Shown here: in pieces, positions 23,403 through 32,491 of the stretch | How the letters are laid out: each line of letters begins with the position of its first letter | Numbering within the stretch: position 1 is the first letter of the stretch | Assembly (NCBI GenBank): GCA_964483455.1 | Contig: CAZACK010000002.1 | Span: 39,622-103,621 of the forward strand | Source of the DNA: CAYZJD01 sp964483455 | GTDB lineage: Bacteria > Acidobacteriota > Terriglobia > Bryobacterales > Bryobacteraceae | Direction: 5' to 3' | DNA: 64,000 bases | The notes under the pieces: generated by a model | Seen by the model: the letters and a program-made list of their open reading frames with translations, nothing else | What the model was told of the DNA's origin: nothing | The model's database searches: none | Program-made: the position numbers and the translations under genes

Positions 23403-24638
23403 GTGGATTCATCCTTCGTTCCCGCACTGCTGGCCGCCGGACCTGAGGCGGTGAAGATCCCGCTGTCGATGCTGATCGTCTTCGGATCGGCGAAGCTGCT
23501 GGCCGAATTGTTCGAGCGCTTCGGACAGCCGGCGATCGTGGGCGAGATTCTGGCGGGCATCCTGATCGGACCCGGCGTCCTGGGGTGGATGCGGCCGAAC
23601 GACTTCCTGACAGCCCTCGCCGACCTGGGGGTGATGTTCCTGCTGTTCCGCGTCGGCCTCGAGGTGAAATCGAGCGAGCTGATGAAAGTCGGCGGCACGG
23701 CGGCGCTGGTGGCGGTGCTCGGGGTTGTCGTTCCTTTCGTCATGGGCTGGGGGATTCTGCTCGCCTGGGGCGAGCCGCAAATCGAGGCGATCTTTGTCGG
23801 CGCGGCGATGGTGGCCACCAGCGTCGGGATCACGGCCCAGGTGCTCGCTTCGAAGGGTCTTCTCGAAGAGCGCGCCAGCCGCATCATCCTGGCGGCGGCG
23901 GTGATCGACGACGTGCTCGGCCTGCTGGTGCTGGCGCTGGTCAGCAGCATGGCCAAGGGGAAAGTGAACTTCCTGGAGCTGGGACTGACGGCGGCGCTCG
24001 CCATCGGGTTTACGTTGATCGTCGCCAAGTGGGGCACGCGCACGCTGACCAAGGTCGTGCCGCACGTGGAGCGGAAGCTGCACGTCGCCGAGGCGCAGTT
24101 CGCCCTGGCGATGGTGATGCTGTTCGGGCTGTCGCTGCTGGCCATCTATGCCGGCGTCGCGGCCATCATCGGCGCGTTCCTGGCGGGCATGGCGCTGTCG
24201 GACACGGTCAGCAGGCGGGTCCATGAGCTGGCCCACGGAGTGACCGAACTGCTGGTGCCGTTCTTCCTGGCGGGCATCGGACTGCACTTCGAGCTGGCGG
24301 CGTTCGGCCAGCGAAACACGTTGATCCTGGCGCTGGTCGTCTTCGCGGCGGCGGTGGTGTCGAAGTTCGTGGGCTGCGGCGCCGGCGCCCTCAAACTCGG
24401 CGGGGCGGACGCGGCGCGCATCGGCGCCGGGATGGTGCCCCGCGGCGAGGTGGGAATGGTGGTGGCCCAGATCGGCCTGGCGATGGGAGTGGTGGCCCCG
24501 CGCATCTACGGCGTGGTGGTGTTCATGTCGGTGGCGACGACGCTGATCGCCCCGCCGATGCTCAAGCGAACCTATCGTGACCTTGTCAAGCCGCCTTCGG
24601 CGGAGGAACCCGAGGAGCCCGTGATTCGCGTCGGCTAA
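23403..24638 (+). CDS. Cation:proton antiporter, CPA2/Kef family
   Basis: 411 residues with about 12 membrane helices. GEILAGILIGPGVLGW near 43-58 and the helix pair VGAAMVATSVGITAQVLAS with AAAVIDDVLGLLVL (acidic ion-binding pair of DD) are typical of Na+/H+ or K+/H+ exchangers of the CPA2 group; GMVPRGEVGMVVA is the late family motif. No C-terminal nucleotide-binding (TrkA-N) domain is present. The start is GTG at 23403. The ion is not predictable. It comes after the two-component pair, so pH or osmotic control is possible. Confidence 0.85.
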   Translation: MDSSFVPALLAAGPEAVKIPLSMLIVFGSAKLLAELFERFGQPAIVGEILAGILIGPGVLGWMRPNDFLTALADLGVMFLLFRVGLEVKSSELMKVGGTAALVAVLGVVVPFVMGWGILLAWGEPQIEAIFVGAAMVATSVGITAQVLASKGLLEERASRIILAAAVIDDVLGLLVLALVSSMAKGKVNFLELGLTAALAIGFTLIVAKWGTRTLTKVVPHVERKLHVAEAQFALAMVMLFGLSLLAIYAGVAAIIGAFLAGMALSDTVSRRVHELAHGVTELLVPFFLAGIGLHFELAAFGQRNTLILALVVFAAAVVSKFVGCGAGALKLGGADAARIGAGMVPRGEVGMVVAQIGLAMGVVAPRIYGVVVFMSVATTLIAPPMLKRTYRDLVKPPSAEEPEEPVIRVG

Positions 24639-24665
24639 ACGGCGCTCTGCTACAATCGGAGATTC

Positions 24666-27266
24666 ATGTCTTCTGTCCCGTGGCTCGCGGGGTTAGTGTG
24701 TCTGGCCAGCCTGCACGCGCAGCAGCCGTCCCCTGCCCAACCTGTTGACCGTAATGAACCGAACGGGGCGCCCGCTCCACGCGTGGGAGCGCCGCGGCCG
24801 CGGCTGGAGGCGTCCGCGCAGCGGAACGAGAACGTCGTCGTTCACCGGATCGACAACGATGCGATCCGCGAGGCGAACGTCCGCTTGGGCAACCGGGTGA
24901 CGATCGTACCCGAGCCGGCCGTGGAAACCGGCGCGTTCGCCACCGAGCACGGGCAGCCGCCGGGCGAGGCGGTCGCCATGCGGTCTCCATCGTCGCTTTC
25001 CTCCTGGCACGCCGAGCTGTCTGAATGGCATCAGAACAGCGTGCTCAACGCCCGGACGTTTTTCCAGGTCGGGCCGGTGAAACCGTCGCGGCGGAACGCC
25101 TACGGAGGACGCTTCACGACAAACCTCGGCAAGTGGGGCGGCCTGACGGCAAACGCGTCGCAGAACAAGATCCGGGGCATGGTGAACGGCAACGTGCTGG
25201 CGCCGTTGGCCGAGGAACGGACGCCGCTGGCCACCGACCCCGAGACGCGCGCCCTTGTGGCGGAATGGCTTGGCGCCTATCCGTCGAGTCTGCCGAACCG
25301 GCCCGACTTCGACCCGCGGGCGCTGAACACCAACGCGCCACAGCGCATCGACGAGACCCGCGGCGACGCCCGTTGGGATTCGCCCGAATGGGCCGGCGGC
25401 CGGCTGTCGGCGTTTCACCTGCTGTTGCGGCAGCGGATCGACGCGTTCCAGTTCGTCGCCGGCCAGAATCCCGACACCGACATCCACTCGCACCGCTCGC
25501 GGCTGACCTGGCGCCAGGCGCTTTCGCCGGCCTCCGAGCTGGCGCTCGGGTTCACGTTCCAGCGCGTGCGGTCGGCGCTGCTGCCGGAGCCGAACGCCGT
25601 CGGCCCGCGAGTGCGGCTCGGGTTTCAGATCGAGGAACTCGGCCCAGACAGCCAGTTTCCGATCGACCGGGCGCAGAACACGTTTCGCTGGGGAGGCCTG
25701 CTGAGCCGCCAGGCCGCCGGCGGGCGCCACGCGCTCACCCTCGGCGCCGATTTCTACCGTTACCAGCTCAACGGCATCGAGACGAACAACCAGCGAGGCT
25801 ACTTCCAGTTCAGCAACAACTTCGGCCGCACGGCCATCGAGAACCTGCGCTGGGGCGCGCCGACCACTTACGAAGTCACGCTCGGCGAATTGTCGCGCGG
25901 CTACCGGAATTGGAGCGCCAACCTCTACGTCGCCGACCGCTGGCGCGCGCACCCGCGCGTGCAGATCTACTACGGACTGCGCTATTCGCTCGAAACGACG
26001 CCGGTCGAAGTAAGAGGGATGGAGGTGCTTCCGTATCCGTGCGACTGCAACAACTTCAGCCCGCGGCTGTCGCTGGCGCTCCAACTTGGTGCGGGATGGA
26101 TGGCGCGAGCGTCGTACACCATCTCCTTCGGGCAGATTCCCCAGGTGACTTACCAGCAGGTTCGCAATAATCCGCCGCACGTACGCTACGTTCAGGTGCA
26201 GAATCCGAACTTAGTCCAGCCGCTGCAAGGCCTGGATCTGAACCAGACGGATGCCCGTTACTCGCCGACCGTTCTGTCTCCGGATCTCGTCTCGCCGTAC
26301 GTCCACCAGTACAACTTCGGCCTCGAGCGGAAGTTGCTGGACCGCGCGACGCTGCGGCTCGGCTATGTCGGCAGCCGGACCATCAAGGCGATCAGCGCCT
26401 ACATCATGAACCGCGCCGAGCCGGTTCCCGGCATTCCGCTGACGACGGCCACGGTGGACCAGCGGCGGCCGGACGCGCGCTACTACGAGGTCAAGCACAT
26501 CCTCAACGCCGGCATCGCCTACCTGGACGCGGCGCAGGCGAGCTTCGAGATGCCGCTGGCGCGGGGGCTGGCCTGGGGAGTGACATACACGTTCGGCAAA
26601 GCGATCGACGAGGGTGCGGACTACTCCGGGACGGCGGCCAACCGCGACTTGCTGACGGCGCGGAGCCAGTGGCAGTACGAATCGCTCAAGGACAAGAAGG
26701 GACTGAGCGCCTTCGATTCGACGCACGCCATGTCGGTGTACTATTCGTACGACCTGCCGCGGGCGGGCGGGCAGCGCCTTCCGTGGCTGCTCGACGGCTG
26801 GCAGCTTTCAGGCGCGGCGCTCGTAAAGTCCGGAACCCCGTTGACGCTGTACATGGGCTCGGATGCGCCGGGGTTCGGCAACGTGGACGGCGGCCCGAGC
26901 GATCGCCCGCACATCGTCGATCCGTCCATTCTGGGGGCGACGATCAGCCACCCGAACGTTGCGCCGCAGATCCTCCGGCGGGACCGGTTCGGCTACCTGA
27001 CGCCCGGCGAGCATCGAGGTTCGCTCGGACGGAGCACGTTCCGCAAGGCCGGCATCGGCAACCTGAACGCAGCGCTCTCCAAACAGTGGAAATGGGGCGG
27101 GCGGAGGGAATGGACGGCCCTCCTGCGCGGGGAAGCCTACAACCTGACCAACACGCCGCAATTCGACGAGCCGCAGCGCAATCTCACCTCGCCGAGCTTC
27201 GGCCGCATCACCAATACGCTGAACGACGGGCGCGTGCTCCAGATCGGCCTGCGGTTCATGCTGTAG
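24666..27266 (+). CDS. Large TonB-type outer-membrane barrel (Oar-like)
   Basis: 866 residues. Signal peptide MSSVPWLAGLVCLASLHAQ, then a proline-rich stretch and a segment NENVVVHRID that resembles a TonB box. A long series of beta strands follows, with family features of the acidobacterial 'TonB-dependent receptor/Oar' barrels: YHVRYVQVQNPNL-like loops, FGLERKLLDRATLRLGYVGS, LARGLAWGVTYTFGKAIDEG and a terminal strand RVLQIGLRFML. The usual N-terminal CarboxypepD_reg domain and a typical plug were not seen, so it may be a reduced form. Cargo unknown; likely outer-membrane uptake or adhesion. Confidence 0.75.
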   Translation: MSSVPWLAGLVCLASLHAQQPSPAQPVDRNEPNGAPAPRVGAPRPRLEASAQRNENVVVHRIDNDAIREANVRLGNRVTIVPEPAVETGAFATEHGQPPGEAVAMRSPSSLSSWHAELSEWHQNSVLNARTFFQVGPVKPSRRNAYGGRFTTNLGKWGGLTANASQNKIRGMVNGNVLAPLAEERTPLATDPETRALVAEWLGAYPSSLPNRPDFDPRALNTNAPQRIDETRGDARWDSPEWAGGRLSAFHLLLRQRIDAFQFVAGQNPDTDIHSHRSRLTWRQALSPASELALGFTFQRVRSALLPEPNAVGPRVRLGFQIEELGPDSQFPIDRAQNTFRWGGLLSRQAAGGRHALTLGADFYRYQLNGIETNNQRGYFQFSNNFGRTAIENLRWGAPTTYEVTLGELSRGYRNWSANLYVADRWRAHPRVQIYYGLRYSLETTPVEVRGMEVLPYPCDCNNFSPRLSLALQLGAGWMARASYTISFGQIPQVTYQQVRNNPPHVRYVQVQNPNLVQPLQGLDLNQTDARYSPTVLSPDLVSPYVHQYNFGLERKLLDRATLRLGYVGSRTIKAISAYIMNRAEPVPGIPLTTATVDQRRPDARYYEVKHILNAGIAYLDAAQASFEMPLARGLAWGVTYTFGKAIDEGADYSGTAANRDLLTARSQWQYESLKDKKGLSAFDSTHAMSVYYSYDLPRAGGQRLPWLLDGWQLSGAALVKSGTPLTLYMGSDAPGFGNVDGGPSDRPHIVDPSILGATISHPNVAPQILRRDRFGYLTPGEHRGSLGRSTFRKAGIGNLNAALSKQWKWGGRREWTALLRGEAYNLTNTPQFDEPQRNLTSPSFGRITNTLNDGRVLQIGLRFML

Positions 27267-27285
27267 CGAGACGGAGGACAACCGC

Positions 27286-27600
27286 ATGATTCGAGTCAAC
27301 GTGACGTACGCCAACAAACCCGGCGGGCGCTTTGACCACGATTACTACGTCAACAGGCACATCCCGATGGTCAGGGAGCGCTGCGGCCCGTTCGGGCTGC
27401 AAGACGTCACCGTGGACCGGGGAGTCGCCGGCGTGGCGCCTGGTTCGCCGGCGGCTTACGCCTGCGTCGCCAGCCTCGCCTTTGCAACTCCGGAAGGACT
27501 TCGGGAGGCGCTCGCCGCGCACGGTGCCGAGATCATGGGTGACATTCCCAACTACACCGACATCGAGCCGGTGATCCAGGTAAGCGAAATCCTCGTCTGA
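27286..27600 (+). CDS. EthD family protein
   Basis: 104 residues. The start MIRVNVTYANKPGGRFDHDY and YVNRHIPMVRERCG match the EthD ferredoxin-like fold, a small dimer with one conserved His in RHIPM. EthD was first linked to ethyl tert-butyl ether breakdown but most members are general small dimeric proteins with no known catalytic role. It starts 19 bp after the barrel gene with a GGAGG site. The neighbour downstream is a patatin. Confidence 0.8.
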   Translation: MIRVNVTYANKPGGRFDHDYYVNRHIPMVRERCGPFGLQDVTVDRGVAGVAPGSPAAYACVASLAFATPEGLREALAAHGAEIMGDIPNYTDIEPVIQVSEILV

Positions 27601-27616
27601 TCTGCGGACGGGACTC

Positions 27617-28372
27617 GTGGCTGATCGCACCGCGCTGGTTCTGTCGGCGGGCGCCATGTTCGGCGCCTGGCAGGCCGGAGTCTGGCGGGCGCTGGCGGGC
27701 AGGTTTCAGCCGGACATCGTGATTGGCGCCTCCAGCGGCGCGCTCAACGCCTGGGCCATTGCCGGCGGATGCCCGCCCGAGGAACTGGCCGCGTTCTGGC
27801 TCGATCCGGCGCTGGCGCGCGTGACCCGCCTGCGTTTCCCGTTCCCTCCTTGGGCCGGCGTGTTCGACTCCGACCGGCTGGAGCAGATTGCGCGGCGTGT
27901 GCATTCCGCGTTTCGGCCGCGGACGGAGGTCGTGGTGGCGGTGACGGCGGTTCGCGGGCTTCGCGTTCACCTGTTCCGCAACGAGGAGATCACCTGGCTG
28001 CATCTGGCCGCCTCCTGCGCGATCGCGTTCGGGTTTCGGACGGTGGCGATCGAGGGCCGGCACTACACGGACGGCGGCCTGCTCGGCGCGCTGCCGCTGT
28101 GGGCCGCCGGAGATACCGGCGCCTCGCGCGCGATCGGCTTGCTCTCGATGCCCCGGCTGCCGTCGGCTGTCGGGAGGGCGCTGCTCCGGGTGTTTCGCGG
28201 GCTGGCTCCCGCGCCTCCGGTGACCCGCCAGGTCGCCGAGGCGCGGATTCTCACTCCCTCTGAACCGATGGGATCGTTGTCCGACCTGCTGTTCTGGCGT
28301 CGCGACAACATCGAGCGCTGGCTGGCTCTCGGACGGAGGGACGGGGAACGTTGGTTGAACACTAGCTGTTAG
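27617..28372 (+). CDS. Patatin-like phospholipase
   Basis: 251 residues, starting at GTG 27617. Oxyanion motif SAGAMFGAWQAGVWRAL, nucleophile elbow GASSGALN (Ser near residue 41), and catalytic Asp in YTDGGLLGALPL give the full patatin Ser-Asp dyad. Patatins hydrolyse acyl esters of membrane lipids. No signal peptide or membrane segment is visible, so it is probably cytoplasmic or membrane-surface. It is shorter than many patatins (about 300) because the linker before the DGG motif is brief. It may be in one operon with EthD. Confidence 0.82.
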   Translation: MADRTALVLSAGAMFGAWQAGVWRALAGRFQPDIVIGASSGALNAWAIAGGCPPEELAAFWLDPALARVTRLRFPFPPWAGVFDSDRLEQIARRVHSAFRPRTEVVVAVTAVRGLRVHLFRNEEITWLHLAASCAIAFGFRTVAIEGRHYTDGGLLGALPLWAAGDTGASRAIGLLSMPRLPSAVGRALLRVFRGLAPAPPVTRQVAEARILTPSEPMGSLSDLLFWRRDNIERWLALGRRDGERWLNTSC

Positions 28373-28391
28373 ATGAGCCTGCCCCCCCGGC

Positions 28392-28613
28392 TTACACCCC
28401 GCTCGGTCCGTAACCCAAGATCCTCTCCCGTTGCCGCTCGGTCAGAGAGCGCCCGAGAACTCCGGCGGGGATCTGTGGCCAAACATGGGATTCGAGCAGG
28501 GTCTTCAGGCGCGCTTGCCTGCCGACTCCGCCCCAGCGCGGCGCAAAACACGGTTGCCGATCCGGTCTTCTCGCCGGCCGCTCCACTTCGGCGTTCTTGC
28601 TGTTCAGGGTCAT
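28392..28613 (-). pseudogene. VapB-type antitoxin gene (Rv0623/PSK family) with compensating frameshifts
   Basis: The start MTLNSKNAEVER and the end LLESHVWPQIPAGVLGRSL...ERILGYGPSGV fit VapB antitoxins of the Rv0623-like family. The middle does not: in the present frame it reads PARRPDRQPCFAPRWG, while the +1 frame gives AGEKTGSATVFCAAL, close to the family's ARE-TGES-TEAV helix. A shift out and back by small indels explains this. The core ribbon-helix-helix helices are therefore scrambled and the protein is probably not functional. No VapC toxin gene follows; the next gene is the convergent patatin. Confidence 0.6.
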
Positions 28614-28725
28614 GGTGCGCGCGTGGATAGAACTACCATTCCGCAACATGCGGCCCGGCTGTGCCCGGAGGCAGGCCGCATTATGAGACAATGGCATCCG
28701 AATTCATGCAAGCGAGGTGACAACC

Positions 28726-30267
28726 ATGGTTCTTGCGCAATCCGTCTGCCATTCCTGTCCGGCTTCTTCCTGCCGCGGCTGCCCGGCGAGCGTCCCGTCG
28801 CGCCGCGATCTACTGGCGGGCGCCGGGGCGGCGGCGCTTTCCGTGCTGGCGGGACCGGTCCGCGCGCTGGCGAAGGACCCCGACCGACAGCAGCCGATCC
28901 GGCTGCCGCTTCGTGTCCAGCCGGTGCTCGTCTATGAGACTCCGGAACGGAAGCAGGCCACGAGCTGGCGCAACTGGGGAGCGATTCAAAGCGATCGGGA
29001 CGCCGACGAGGAGAAGCAGAGAATCGGCCGCGAATTGGCGGCCGTGAAGTCCCAGGCCGATTTTCCGCTCGAGATGCTGCCGCTTGAGACAGCGAAGAAC
29101 CCCGACCAGGCGGCTGGACTCGCAAAGGGTGACTTCGACTTGGTCATTTCCTACGCAGCCGGCGGGAGCGGCAAGATCTTCGAGACGCTCACCGTGCCCG
29201 GGAAATGGCACGTCATGTTTTTGCGCCACCGCTCCGGGCCGGTGTACCTGTGGTACGAGATCGCCCATCCCCGATTCCTGCGCAAGACCGTGGACGAGTA
29301 TGGCCAGCCGGGCATGGACGTGCAGGACGTGGTCGTGGACAGCCAGGGCGAGATCCTGGTCCGGCTGCGGGCCCTCCATGGGCTCAAGAACATCCTCGGC
29401 AAGAGGATCGTCGCCGTGGGCGGCGCGAGCGGCTGGGGCGAAGGCGGCCGGACCGCGCCGCAGCGGTCGCGGGAACTCTGGAAGCTCGACATTCAGGACT
29501 TCCCTTATCGCGACCTGGCGGAGCGCATCCGGACGGCGCGCGGCGACGCGGCCCTGGTCAAGCGCAGCGAGGCGGAAGCGGACCAGTATCTGAAGCAGAA
29601 GGGCGTGAAGCTCGAGACGTCGCGCCAGTTCGTCTCCAACGCGTTTCTGCTGACGGAGGTGTTTCACTCGCTGCTCGACGAGGCCAAGACTGACGCCATC
29701 ACCATCAACCAATGCATGGGCACGATCATGCCGATGGCGGAGACCACCGCCTGCCTGCCGCTGAGCCTGCTGAACGACAAGGGCTACATGGCGTTCTGCG
29801 AGTCCGACTTCGTGGTGATCCCGTCGGGCATTCTGTTGCACTACATCTCCGGTAAGCCGGTTTTTCTCAACGATCCGACGCACCCGCACGACGGCATGGT
29901 GACGATTGCGCATTGCACGGCGCCGCGCAAGCTGGACGGCGCGCACTACGAGCCGGCCAGGATCATGACGCACTTCGAGTCGGACTACGGCGCCGCGCCG
30001 AAGGTCGAGATGCGGAAGGGACAGAGGGTCACCAACCTCGTCCCGGACTTCGCCAGCCGCCGGTGGCTGGGCTTCGAGGGCGACGTCATCGACAATCCAT
30101 CCATGGCCATCTGCCGTTCGCAGACCGACATCACGATCCGCGGCGACACGAACCGGCTGCTGGAGGAGATGCGCGGCTTCCACTGGATGACTTCGTACGG
30201 AAGCTACCTCCGGGAGGTCGACTACGCGCTGCGGAAGGCGGGCGTGGAACTGCGGTTAATCGGTTAG
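28726..30267 (+). CDS. Tat-exported sugar-isomerase-fold protein (L-fucose isomerase-like)
   Basis: 513 residues from ATG 28726, 8 nt after AGCGAGG; GTG 28717 is an alternative. The leader has a Tat motif SRRDLLAGAG with a hydrophobic core, preceded by an odd cluster of four cysteines (CHSCPASSCRGC). The body resembles L-fucose/L-arabinose isomerase-like proteins: the motifs CESD, IAHCTAPRKL and MTHFESD correspond to the metal and active-site residues of that fold, and the same CE-[AS]-D and AHC-x-AP-x-K pattern is in the paralogue at 47913. The 3' end lies inside an 8-bp repeat array, and the last residues LIG come from it. Substrate unknown. Confidence 0.72.
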   Translation: MVLAQSVCHSCPASSCRGCPASVPSRRDLLAGAGAAALSVLAGPVRALAKDPDRQQPIRLPLRVQPVLVYETPERKQATSWRNWGAIQSDRDADEEKQRIGRELAAVKSQADFPLEMLPLETAKNPDQAAGLAKGDFDLVISYAAGGSGKIFETLTVPGKWHVMFLRHRSGPVYLWYEIAHPRFLRKTVDEYGQPGMDVQDVVVDSQGEILVRLRALHGLKNILGKRIVAVGGASGWGEGGRTAPQRSRELWKLDIQDFPYRDLAERIRTARGDAALVKRSEAEADQYLKQKGVKLETSRQFVSNAFLLTEVFHSLLDEAKTDAITINQCMGTIMPMAETTACLPLSLLNDKGYMAFCESDFVVIPSGILLHYISGKPVFLNDPTHPHDGMVTIAHCTAPRKLDGAHYEPARIMTHFESDYGAAPKVEMRKGQRVTNLVPDFASRRWLGFEGDVIDNPSMAICRSQTDITIRGDTNRLLEEMRGFHWMTSYGSYLREVDYALRKAGVELRLIG

Positions 30268-30404
30268 TCGGTTATTCGGTTGATCGGTTGCCGAGCGCCC
30301 AACCAGCCAACCGCTCAACCGAACAACCGCTCAACCGAACAACCGATCAACCGCTCAACCGAATAACCGAACAACCGAATAACCGCCTAACCGCCCAACC
30401 GTAG
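30253..30404. repeat. Octamer repeat array in two opposite orientations
   Basis: Five back-to-back 8-bp units of type CGGTTNNN (30253-30292), an 8-bp spacer-like unit, then thirteen units of type AACCGNNN (30301-30404). The two halves are reverse complements at the fixed five bases, so the array can fold into a long imperfect hairpin. The stop codon of the upstream isomerase gene lies within the second unit. It ends 20 bp before the next gene. Confidence 0.9.
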
Positions 30405-30424
30405 TTGAGCGACAATAGTGCGTT

Positions 30425-30718
30425 ATGTCCGTCTACCGAATCCACCGGCTGAAGGAGTCGCACCGCCAGCAGATGCGATGGGCCGCGCACACCAGCGGGG
30501 CCACGGGGGTCAAGCCGAAGGACTACGAGCCGGCCGGCACGATCGAAGCGACCGGCGCCTACGCGGCATGGGCGGCGCTGCGAGCGAACGGGCAGCCGCT
30601 CGAGGTCGGCGACCTGCTGGAGGATGAAGACGGCCGGCTGCGCATCTGCAAGTACGTCGGCCTCGAGGAGGCCCGGTGGAACCTGCCGGAAACGGCGCCG
30701 GAGCCGTCGGCCGGCTGA
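30425..30718 (+). CDS. Small conserved-looking protein of unknown function
   Basis: 97 residues. It reads MSVYRIHRLKESHRQQMRWA near the start and later EVGDLLEDEDGRLRICKYVG, a compact polar protein with no membrane segment or signal peptide. The second half, with LEVGDLLED-GRL-I-KYVG, looks like a small beta domain. I do not recognise a family. It lies between the octamer array and the PKS operon and could be transcribed with the latter (70-bp gap). Confidence 0.5.
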   Translation: MSVYRIHRLKESHRQQMRWAAHTSGATGVKPKDYEPAGTIEATGAYAAWAALRANGQPLEVGDLLEDEDGRLRICKYVGLEEARWNLPETAPEPSAG

Positions 30719-30788
30719 ATCGGCGGCAGGCGAAAACGCCCGTCCCCCCGCAGTACAATACAGGTTTCTTTTCACAAAGGGGGTATCA

Positions 30789-31814
30789 TTGACGCCACGC
30801 ATTGTCGCGGTCGGAACCGCTGTACCGAAGAACCGCTTTTCTCAGGAAGTCCTACTTCAGTGGTCCGGCCATGACCCGGCGCGGGGTGCGTTCTTCCTGA
30901 ACAGCGACATCGAGTACCGCCACCTGTACGTCGATGGCGCGTTTCGCGGCGAAGAGACTGTTGATGAGATGAACGCACGAGCGCGCAAGGGCGCGGCGGA
31001 GGTAGGCTCGCAGGCGATCCTGTGCTGTCTCCAGCGAGCCGGCCTGGCCGCGAAAGCGGTGGATTTTCTGGCCACGACAACCTGCACCGTCAGCCTCTGT
31101 CCCCATCTGGACACGCTGTTCATCCGCGACCTGAAGCTCAAGCCTTCGATCCGCCGGGCGCACATCGGCGACACGGGCTGCGCGAGCGCCATGGTCTCGC
31201 TGCAAGCCGCCTGGAACTATCTGCATGCATACCCGGAGAACAACGCCTTGATCGCGGCGGTGGAGATCTGCTCCGCGGCCTACTACCGCGACGGGTCGGT
31301 CGAGTCGGTCATCGGAGAGGCGATCTTCGCCGACGGCGCCGCTTCGGTCTGCCTGACGGCGAACGGCGCTCCGGGGTTTGCGGTCCACGCGCACAAGAGC
31401 CTCATCCGCTCGGAGAACATCCACCTCATGGGGTTCGATTTTCCCGGCGGCCGGCGCCGGCTGATCCTCTCGAAGGACGTGCGCACGATCGGAGCGGGCA
31501 TGCTGATGGACCTCGTCGAGTCGATGCTGGCGGAGCACGGCCTCACCAAGCCCGACATTCGCTTCTGGATTCTGCATTCGGCGGGGCGCAAGGTGCTCGA
31601 CAACGCCCAGAGTTACCTTGGGCTCAGCGCGGAGGATCTGGTCTGGTCTCGTTCGATTCTTCGGGACTACGGCAACCTGTCGTCGGCGACGGTGCTGTTC
31701 GTGCTCGACAAGGTGATGTCCTCGGGGCTGCCGCGGCCCGGCGACCTGGCGATCATGGCGGCGCTCGGGCCGGGCTTCGCCGCCGAAGGGGCGCTGCTCG
31801 AATGGGTGTCCTGA
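30789..31814 (+). CDS. Type III polyketide synthase
   Basis: 341 residues. The start is TTG 30789, placed 4 bp after AAAGGGGG; longer frames have no homology. The thiolase-fold motifs are complete: the nucleophile Cys in HIGDTGCASAMVSL, the His in WILHSAGRKVLD and the Asn in DYGNLSSATVLFV, the C-H-N triad of chalcone-synthase-like enzymes. FADGAASV and EICSAAYYRD also match. These enzymes load an acyl-CoA or fatty acyl-ACP and add malonyl units to make pyrones, resorcinols or similar rings. It overlaps the methyltransferase gene, so product tailoring is expected. Starter and ring type are unknown. Confidence 0.88.
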   Translation: MTPRIVAVGTAVPKNRFSQEVLLQWSGHDPARGAFFLNSDIEYRHLYVDGAFRGEETVDEMNARARKGAAEVGSQAILCCLQRAGLAAKAVDFLATTTCTVSLCPHLDTLFIRDLKLKPSIRRAHIGDTGCASAMVSLQAAWNYLHAYPENNALIAAVEICSAAYYRDGSVESVIGEAIFADGAASVCLTANGAPGFAVHAHKSLIRSENIHLMGFDFPGGRRRLILSKDVRTIGAGMLMDLVESMLAEHGLTKPDIRFWILHSAGRKVLDNAQSYLGLSAEDLVWSRSILRDYGNLSSATVLFVLDKVMSSGLPRPGDLAIMAALGPGFAAEGALLEWVS

Positions 31815-32491
31815 GTCCGGCGATTCCCCGCCGGGGGTTGCCGGAGCTTCTCGATTCCCCCTTCGCCGACCCTGCGGAACTGCGCGAGAACCTCCGGGAC
31901 ATGGCGCGGTTCAACCGCTGGTTCGGCGGGACGGCGGCGGTCCTGGACGGCGTGGAGGCGCTGGCGCGGGGCGCCGGCGGACGCCTGCGCGTTCTCGACG
32001 CCGGTTGCGGCGGCGGCGACATCGCCCGCGCGATCGTCTCCTGGGCGCGGCGGCGAGGGCGGACGGTTCGAATTGCGGCCGTCGATCGCCATCCGTGGAT
32101 TCTCGAGGCAGCGGCGGAGTGGTCGCGCGATTACCCGGAGATCCGGTTCCTCCGCGCCGACGTCCTCGATCTCCCTCTGGCGCCCGCGTCCTTCGATATT
32201 GCCGTCTGTTCGTTAACACTCCACCACCTGACGCCGGCCGGAGCCGCGCCGCTGATCGAGAAGCTCGACGAAGTCTCGCGGCGAGGGTACATCGTCACCG
32301 ATCTCGAGCGGAGCCGCCTGGGGTATTGGGCCACGGTGCTGGCGACCCGGCTGCTGAGCCGGAACCGAATGACCCGGCACGACGGTCCGCTCAGCATTCT
32401 GCGATCTAGTTCGGCCGACGAATTCAGGAGTCTCGGCCTCCCTTGCCGCCGCCGGCGCTTTTTCCGGCTGGCGGCCACGGTCGCCAAGTGA
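31802..32491 (+). CDS. Class I SAM-dependent methyltransferase of the PKS operon
   Basis: 229 residues; the ATG at 31802 overlaps the PKS stop by 13 bp. SAM-binding motif I RVLDAGCGGGDIARA, acidic end of motif II VDRHPWI, and the post-II segment LPLAPASFDIAVCSLTLHHL are clear. The C-terminal part is basic and has a hydrophobic patch (GYWATVLATRLLS) that could touch the membrane. In phenolic-lipid clusters methylation of an alkylresorcinol oxygen or carbon is usual; here the exact site is unknown. It overlaps the FAD gene by GTGA. Confidence 0.85.
   Translation: MGVLSPAIPRRGLPELLDSPFADPAELRENLRDMARFNRWFGGTAAVLDGVEALARGAGGRLRVLDAGCGGGDIARAIVSWARRRGRTVRIAAVDRHPWILEAAAEWSRDYPEIRFLRADVLDLPLAPASFDIAVCSLTLHHLTPAGAAPLIEKLDEVSRRGYIVTDLERSRLGYWATVLATRLLSRNRMTRHDGPLSILRSSSADEFRSLGLPCRRRRFFRLAATVAK

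Noticed and set aside
23403..24638. KefC potassium efflux system with TrkA-N domain
   Set aside because: The protein ends after the membrane part; no nucleotide-binding domain is present.
30253..30404. CRISPR array
   Set aside because: The units are 8 bp without spacers of constant length, and there are no cas genes; it is a short tandem/inverted array.
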